This document shows positions 57,403 to 64,000 of a stretch of 64,000 nucleotides of DNA, piece after piece. Under the pieces are notes generated by a model that did not search any database, was not told the origin of the DNA, and worked only from the letters and a program-made list of their open reading frames with translations. This DNA is from Gyrodactylus bullatarudis. Lineage: Eukaryota > Platyhelminthes > Monogenea > Gyrodactylidea > Gyrodactylidae. Position 1 is the stretch's first letter. The number at the start of each line of letters is the position of its first letter. The DNA is taken from the NCBI GenBank assembly GCA_012064415.1, contig SSNU01000188.1, positions 94,986 to 158,985 on the forward strand. The letters run 5' to 3'. The position numbers and the translations under genes were made by a program.

Positions 57403-59684
57403 GCTTAATTTTGCTCAGATTAAATTTTTTCGGGAATTTTTTTTGTTTTCAAAATTAATCAGCTCATTTTATAGTGGAATACAAAAAATAAATTTTCTCC
57501 TGACTTTCTGGATAAAAATATTGAGTTTTTTGTGAAAATAGGATATTCTCATCTTCATGTCAATTAGGTTTAGCTCGCGTACAGCTTCAAATATTACGAA
57601 TTTTATTCTATTTTTAGAATAAGTTGGTTTAAATCCTGAGATTAGGCATTAGAAAAAAGTCGAAATCTAATTTGATATGTTGAAAAGTGATAACCAAAAA
57701 AATGAGTTTGATTTGTTTTGTGTAAATTTTTTTAGTACTCATTAGTAATGTTCCCAATGAGAATGTTCAAACAACCTGTAATTATCGAAAAAAGAATTAT
57801 ATTTGACGTTAGAATATACTTCAATTGCATTTATTTATAAATATGTATTTCGTTTTAGGTGCTTAGGTAATATATCCCACAGGAACGTCTTATTTGGCAA
57901 TGAATTATTCGATTGACTATAAAAATGGTATAGACTAGTTAATTATTCTAAATAGCTTGTCGGAGATAATAATTCTTAGGTATTCTTCTGATATCATGTA
58001 GAATGTATAATCATGTCCTATTTCTACTAGGAAACTATATATATTGTTTACTATGAAAAAAAGTTCATTTTTAATTTAAAAAATAGAATATGCTAGGCAA
58101 AGGAAGAGATTTCATGCTTGATCTAAAACATTAACTTTGAATGTACACACTGTCTTTCTTCGAAAGAAATGATTTTTTCAAATAACACATCAATGAAAAA
58201 CGTTGCTTTTGATCTCACTTGATCAGTATTTTTCCTTTAAAACTGAATTTTTATTCTTTCATCTACTATTGGTTAGTTTGCTTCATCCTCTTAAATACTA
58301 GCGGGTTATTATTATCAACAAACCGATAGGTGTCTAATGTTATTGATACCTGATTAACCTCTCAAACTTAAATACAGGTGAGAACCGTATTTGTGGATTG
58401 TAAAACTACACCTCTATTCATTTTTGTACATTTGTGTATATTAGGGGAAGATTTTAAAAATTTAATTTTGATAATTTCAAACTGCCAAGCCGCACAAGTT
58501 CCACATCATGGCAAACTATTTCAAGTTCAGTTCAAAAATTTTAAAAGATATGATTTCTTAGATAGTGACATAATAGAGCCAAAGTTTTTTATTTTTTCAC
58601 ATTTAACACCCAAAAATGATCTCACTACTTTCAAGTAAACTTTTTTATTACAAGACTTTTTGGGTTCTTTTTTGATTTTTAATATTCTTAGTTCATTAAT
58701 GATTTTAATATCATCTCGACGAAGTTATTGAAGCTTAAAGTCGAAAAAATTGTGAATAAATGATAATTGGGCAATTCTCTCGTCCATTAGAGTTAGAGTT
58801 GATACAAAATGTTTAAACATGATCTGTCTCAATCTAAAGTAGGTTTTTAGACCCATATTCTATACATCATTAGAACCGTCTCAAAGAGCTGAACCGGATT
58901 ATGACTAGAGTTATAAACCGACTAGAGTTAAAATCTATCTCTAATGTATATTCACAGTTTTTCAATAAATTATAAACTTGTATTTTTGTCTGTTTTCCCC
59001 AAAGAACTCCTGAAGAAAACATTCAAAATAAAGTCCCAGGTAATTTTGGCAACTCTGAATAAAGATAATTACTTCTCGATAGTTGAAGAGAGAAAATGAA
59101 GACTAAACAATAAAAACTTTTATTTCATTTATATGAGAGCTCATAGTTCTCAAGTAGATATCTTGAAGAAGAATTGTGAGGAAATAGTTTTTTCTTGCTT
59201 TAATTTTCAAACTTCCTTTCCAATGTCTCATCCCCATCGAACTATGAAGAGTTTTTGTGGCCAGTTTTCAATTTTCTGATTAGATGAATAAAAACTGGTT
59301 GATCTTGATAAGCAGAGAATATCTATTTAAAAATATTTTTCAACTTTCGTGCTCGCTAATTAGATAACATCATGTATATACTTTTAATTTCATTTTGAAA
59401 ATAATCGAGAACCAAGCATTTTTTCCTAAATGTTTTTAAGTTTCTTCTGATATACAAAATTTCGATTGAAAATGACAAATCAAAATTCACAGGTCACATT
59501 GAAGATAATATTGACTATATTTTGTTGTTATCGAGTGATATTTTTGTTTTAGCAGAATAGCGACTTTTTGTTTAATTTCAGTTACAGATTGTTATTTCTA
59601 TTCTTGATTAGATAAAGATCTGCCAATAAAAGTCTATCTAACTATAACTAATATACTCTGGTTGAAGAAAAAAAACTTTTTTTC
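57403..59684. other. No gene seen
   Basis: About 2.3 kb AT-rich. A frame at 58378-58638 without an ATG (LGEDFKNLILIISNCQAAQV) is the longest and has no known match. 57480-57590 resembles 7.9-8.12 kb. Confidence 0.4.
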
Positions 59685-60085
59685 CTTAGGTCAATATTAG
59701 AATTCTCAGCCAGGGTCATCCAAACGTTTCGACGGTGATTGTCTTCACACGCCTTCTTCAGTGGTACGACAAGTTTGTTGGTGAAGTGAACATTGAGCAG
59801 TGTTGGATTCAGCTTTTTGGTAAAAGAAGGAAGTTAAATCAAATCTGATGAAAAAATTATAACTCTTTTCTGTCCTGATTATCTATACTTTATTATCATA
59901 GGTCAGCCTCTTGTATTATTCTATTCTCTCATCTGATTGGACAAAACTGATAGGTATTCATGAAAGTATATAAATAGTAATTTGTTTTTTGACAAACTTG
60001 TCGTACCACTGAAGAAGGCGTGTGAAGACAATCACCGTCGAAACGTTTGGATGACCCTGGCTGAGAATTCTAATATTGACCTAAG
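59685..60085. mobile_element. Perfect 94-bp palindromic-arm element with hammerhead-like motif
   Basis: Arms 59685-59778 and 59992-60085 are exact inverted copies ('caatattagaattctcagcc', 'agggtcatccaaacgtttcg', 'gcgtgtgaagacaatcaccg'). The 213-bp middle ends with 'tgattgg' and 'tatataaata', which look like a CCAAT and TATA box reading into the right arm. Each arm carries CUGAAGA ... GAAAC on one strand (plus strand, about 60004-60052). Confidence 0.75.
60004..60052 (+). ncRNA. Hammerhead-like motif in the right arm
   Basis: UACCA-CUGAAGA, then a hairpin (GGCGUGUG with CACCGUC, one bulge), then GAAAC-GUUUGG. CUGANGA and GAAA boxes are present, CCA can pair with UGG as stem I, and stem III would be the minimal AC/GU. 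The same compact layout is known for Penelope-like element hammerheads. One unpaired A precedes stem II. The left arm carries the same motif on the minus strand. Confidence 0.35.
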
Positions 60086-62039
60086 TTTTAATAAATTTTA
60101 TTATAAAAAAAAATTTTCTATGTAAAATATTTCTCAAGGCTCAACATTTGGAGAGCATAAAGCATAATAGAATATGAACTAAATTTTGACCAACTAATGT
60201 TAAATGATTATTTTTAACGATGAATAAGTCAATAAAAGATGAAAATCTCTAAGAATTTTTTGTATTATTAAGATTTTTAGATGAGAAATAAAAGTCTGTA
60301 AATGGTATTTCTATTTTTGCAAAAATTTGCTGTTTTCAAACTATGAAAAATGACTGAAATTTCATAATTTTGACCAATGTAATGCTATTTTAGAAAATTA
60401 TTGCTATTATTTCCTGCGTACTCTAGTGCGGTAAAAAAATCGCAAAATTTTGTTAGAGATCGAAAAAATCACTATTTTTTGTTTTGGAAAATCGCAAAAA
60501 AGTTTCCTTTTCTGTTTTAATAATATTATATTCAATTTCAATCTATTTATCTATTCGAATTCAAAATTTTGAAAAAGTTCTTTCCACATCAACTAATTAT
60601 ATTGCCTAGGACTTTTTTCATATTTTGAATATTCAACTATCAGCTAATCCAATTATAGGCGGATTGTGTAAATAGCCAGAGACAAAAAAGAAGAAAATGA
60701 TTCAACTAATGAGTAAATGAAAAGGCTTACTTAGACACTTTCTGAGAAAGTCCTAGGGGTGTTGAAAATAGGTTGAATGATTTTCCCATCTAAATGTATT
60801 GAAAGTCATTAAACCAATTATTTTCGAACTTTTGAAAGCTAAAAATAATCAATCTTGGAATAAATTTTTGTTTTTGGAAGCTAATTATTTCTTCAAGTCA
60901 ACTATGTAGATCAGATATTTTCTTGAATCAATAGAAAATACCATGGATTGCTTTAGAAAATGTACACACTACTTAAAAGTAATGGGATTTATTTTCGGGA
61001 AAAAATTTTTAGAACTTTTTTGTATTGAAAAGGTTCAATCTAAGAGAAATTTCACACCTAGATTCCTCAAATATTATAGCATCTTTATTTATGTAGGCAT
61101 CTGTGAATTTTCGAAAAAAATTTCTTAGAAAGTTAATCCTATTAGACAGTTACTTAAGTGAGAATTTATTTTTTATCAGTAGAAGAGTAAGGAAAAAATC
61201 GCAAAATTATGAAAGTTTTCGAAAAAATAAATTCTTCAAAGTTTTATATCTACAAAAAAAATTTCCAGTGTTATTAAAAATACAAAATTCTCTTATTCTT
61301 CATAAATACAATAAAAATTCTAATCGGGCAAAAAACGTTTTTTATTTGAAAACTTTCCTAATTTTGTTTATCTTATCACAGAAGCGTGAAAAGATATTTT
61401 ATAGAGCCTAAAGTCTAATATATAGATATTTAAATTTTGTTATTTTCTTAGACAGTATTTTGACAGATATGTCTCTGGTAGGAAATTGGATCTTGAATAA
61501 TTTCGAAAAAATTTTGAGTTTATGCAGCGGTGTTTTAAATTTTTTCCAATTTAAAAATTTCATAGATCCCTTCTCGAAATTTCAAACGAAATGAAAACGA
61601 ATCCCTTGCGGTGAGTTTTCATGTCATCGATAATAAAAAGACCAGCACGATTCAAAGTAAACTTGGAGAGAAATAAGAGGGGGGGGGGGCAACTGTTCAC
61701 TAATTTAAACGTTTTTTGCGCAAATTTTTAATAGTGATTTCCATTAAAATTTCTGTTCTTAGTAAAAAGCAAATTCTCAATGGAAAATTTTTAACTTATT
61801 CCTCTTCTCAATTACATGACTGTATTAAAATTGATACCTGAAATACTTAATGGATTTTAGAAAAGCTAAAATAAAAGAATGAAAGATGTACAGAATGCGT
61901 GTAAAATGCCTACCTTTTCGTTATAGCACGATATTCAGAAAAGAGTAAAAATTCTTTTCTTTTTTTAGTGATGATGAGTTATTCTCAAAACTTTCCTGTT
62001 TTCAGATAAATAATCCTTTTATTATAGAATTTTATATTG
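60086..62039. other. No gene seen
   Basis: AT-rich. Chance frames only. A run of G (about 11) at 61680 is a likely simple repeat. Confidence 0.4.
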
Positions 62040-62495
62040 CTCAAAAGTACATCTCAAAAAAGAAGAACATGCGGCTTCAAATTTTTCCATCATATACAAA
62101 AATCCAAGTGACGAAAGCATAGATGTATGGTTGAAAGAAAAATTTCTCTTTAACCTACTTAACGCTTTCGGTGCCGAGACTATTTCGCAAATTTTATAAA
62201 AACCAAAGTTTAGCTATGATGATATCAAGTTATTTGGTCAAAACTATTACTAATGCAAGCTCACATTGTAGGCTTCAATTTAAAATTTAATTGATCAAGA
62301 AACCTATCAAACTGATAGAGTTATGAAGTATCAAAAAATTGGAAAATGGACATATATGTCCATCGGGAACGAAAGGGTTAAACCTAATCTGTGTTCTATA
62401 ATCTTCAACTACCTTGGCCTATGTGAGCTTTTTCACTTTTCTCTTTACTGTTGCTATTTACTGGAGAGTTTTGGTCTTTTTTCAGCTTACATTTA
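62040..62495 (+). pseudogene. 5'-truncated Penelope-like copy split by a MITE
   Basis: Decayed GIY-YIG tail (ESIDVWLKEKFLFNLL) is cut at 62162 and resumes at 62382 with KPNLC and the shared 3' tail ('caactaccttggcctatgtg', 'ggagagttttggtcttttt'). Confidence 0.7.
62163..62377. mobile_element. piggyBac-like MITE
   Basis: 215 bp flanked on both sides by TTAA (62159-62162, 62378-62381), the piggyBac target. Ends cgctttcggtgccga and (inverted) ccctttcgttcccga match at 12 of 15 positions. It interrupts the Penelope-like frame between NLL and KPNLC, which fixes its boundaries. Confidence 0.75.
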
Positions 62496-62751
62496 AAAAA
62501 TTAGTGATCGAGGCCATATCAGGGAATTATTTTGATAGTCCCTTTGTGGCATTTCCTGATCAATTTCTGAAAATTTTAAAGAATTTTGGGAAAATGAGAT
62601 TTATGGGTATCAGAACGATAAAATTTTTGAAAATTTTCTTTTTGGTATAAAAGGATCCAAATTATTTTGGATTTATCTAATCCTCAAAAGTAACAAAGAG
62701 TTCTCTGCGAATATTAATTAATATATTTCCACTTTTACCAGGCGAATGAAA

Positions 62752-62890
62752 AAATTATTTTTATGAAAAATCACATTTGGCGCCAAAATCCCATTTTTCC
62801 GAACGTTGAGCTGAAAAATTTTATTGATTCGAAAGTGGGAGGCTGATCGAAAGAGTTTTTTCAGGATCAAGATTAGACAAGAAAATCCAT
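62752..62890. repeat. Copy of the 46.3-kb foldback repeat
   Basis: 'attatttttatgaaaaat', 'tttggcgccaaaatcccat', 'attcgaaagtgggaggctga' and 'cgaaagagttttttcaggat' match the 46.44-46.60 kb half in inverse orientation. Confidence 0.7.
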
Positions 62891-64000
62891 TCAACTGAAT
62901 CTGATCTTATGAATAATCACATTATCGTTTGGGAGTTGAATTTCGATTTTTTGATCATTTTCACTACTTGAAAATCAATGAAATTTCGATAATTCAAAAT
63001 CTCTCGAAAATGGAGAAACTGTCAATAATTTGACGGTACTAGTCAGCTTTCATGTCAGAAATTTTTTCGTCAAATGGTAAAAGTGAGCAACTTAATATCA
63101 ATTAGCTTTTTATTGTACATTTAGTGATTTAATATATTCTCTTCTGACTTTTGAATTTTGAATTACGAACTTGAGAGGAGTCTCGGAAGTTTATGAAATT
63201 TACGTGAATATTTAATTCGTAAATGAGATTTATAAAAAATTCCGATTAGAATTAAAAGTCGATCAAATTTATCATGCAACAAACATGATCGAATATATTG
63301 ATTAATCAAATAGTAATAAGCTGTAACCAGATTGATTCGAGGGAATATATACGCAAGATGTCAAAAGATTTATGTGTGAATATTTTTTAAGTCAATGAAG
63401 AATCATGGCATCATTTATCTTTCTTATTTTCGTTGTAACAGCCCCTGAAAATTTAGATTCAAATAGTGAATTCCGACCTTGGTAACAAGGGCTAGAGAAA
63501 TTTTCTTTTGCTCAAAACTCATAAAGATATTATTATGAGAGATATATTCCTTTTCAAGTTGAATCAAATTTTTACTCAAGTGTGTTTGCTACCACTTCAT
63601 CTTATTAAAGTAAACATAAAGACAAACAGATGGGACTCTCTAATAAACGTTAAAATATTTCACATGCTGTGATCAGAAGCCGAGAATGGGATTTTTGTAT
63701 GTCAGAACATGGAATATTTTCATTTTGATTTTCGAAAATGTATTTCTCTCGGTTAAAAGATCAATTTTTGATTAAGGCAAGGGCTAAGCCCAGAAATAAT
63801 AGTAAAAAAATAGCAATTGATTGATTAGAGAAAAAATAGCATTCGATCTTGAATAGCGAAAAATAGCAAAACTATATTCGTGAGGAAGCATCTTTGAATG
63901 CTAATTTCGTAATTCTCATGAAAATCCTAGCGACATATTAAGAATAGCATTTTGACCGCTCTAACGTTTCATACTCCTACCAAGATGCTGATTATTTAAG
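62891..64000. other. No gene seen
   Basis: AT-rich to the window end. 63.69-63.77 kb resembles 14.93-15.05 kb ('tattttcattttgatttt', 'atcaatttttgat'), so a low-copy dispersed repeat is likely. Confidence 0.4.

Noticed and set aside
58378..58638. 86-codon plus-strand frame
   Set aside because: No ATG start, no conserved motif and no splice context. Probably chance.
61678..61692. Run of G as a G-quadruplex or regulatory site
   Set aside because: A single mononucleotide run is ordinary slippage and nothing around it supports a role.

Overview
The window is eukaryotic nuclear DNA, very AT-rich, from a small-genome animal. The evidence is spliced genes with recognisable metazoan families: an ankyrin/SOCS-box protein, a Ly6/uPAR-fold protein, MED20, TAF11, SCAI, REV3L and MARCHF6. 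CFAP298, an axonemal dynein assembly factor, implies motile cilia. Many introns are only 24-36 nt, each fixed by joining two conserved protein blocks. Introns this short are known in dicyemids. With cilia and a secreted peptide precursor, an orthonectid or dicyemid grade animal is my leading guess; the sequence alone does not prove it.

Positions 0.8-44 kb are gene-dense. In order: 5' part of a TBC1D30-like gene (-), MED20 (-), PCYT2 (+), GDPGP1 (-), MRPL18 (-), an ASB-like gene (+), SCAI (-), CFAP298 (+), a Ly6-like gene (-), ATG4 (-), PRODH (-), MARCHF6 (+), DAD1 (-), TAF11 (-), REV3L (+), and a small secreted peptide precursor (+). Five pairs are head to head with 53-212 bp between start codons: MED20/PCYT2, MRPL18/ASB, SCAI/CFAP298, PRODH/MARCHF6 and TAF11/REV3L. 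Several other neighbours are tail to tail with 49-75 bp between stops. DAD1 follows TAF11 on the same strand after 71 bp, opens with a splice acceptor and has no in-frame ATG before conserved sequence. This suggests trans-splicing. The Ly6-like gene after ATG4 has a similar arrangement.

Positions 44-64 kb hold no host gene I can recognise and are full of mobile DNA. There is a nearly complete Mutator-like element with a transposase, long internally repeated terminal inverted repeats and a 7-bp target duplication. There are 5'-truncated Penelope-like retroelements with a GIY-YIG endonuclease end; two of these copies carry nested hAT-like and piggyBac-like non-autonomous insertions. There are also several foldback or inverted-repeat elements, one carrying a broken KRBA2/Ginger-type integrase tail. 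The Penelope-like 3' tail and one perfect palindrome contain hammerhead-ribozyme-like cores.

The host genes are mostly housekeeping: phospholipid synthesis (PCYT2), N-glycosylation (DAD1), ER protein degradation (MARCHF6), autophagy (ATG4), proline catabolism (PRODH), mitochondrial translation (MRPL18), transcription (MED20, TAF11, SCAI), translesion DNA synthesis (REV3L) and cilia (CFAP298). I see no functional pathway cluster. Their proximity is best explained by compaction and shared promoters.
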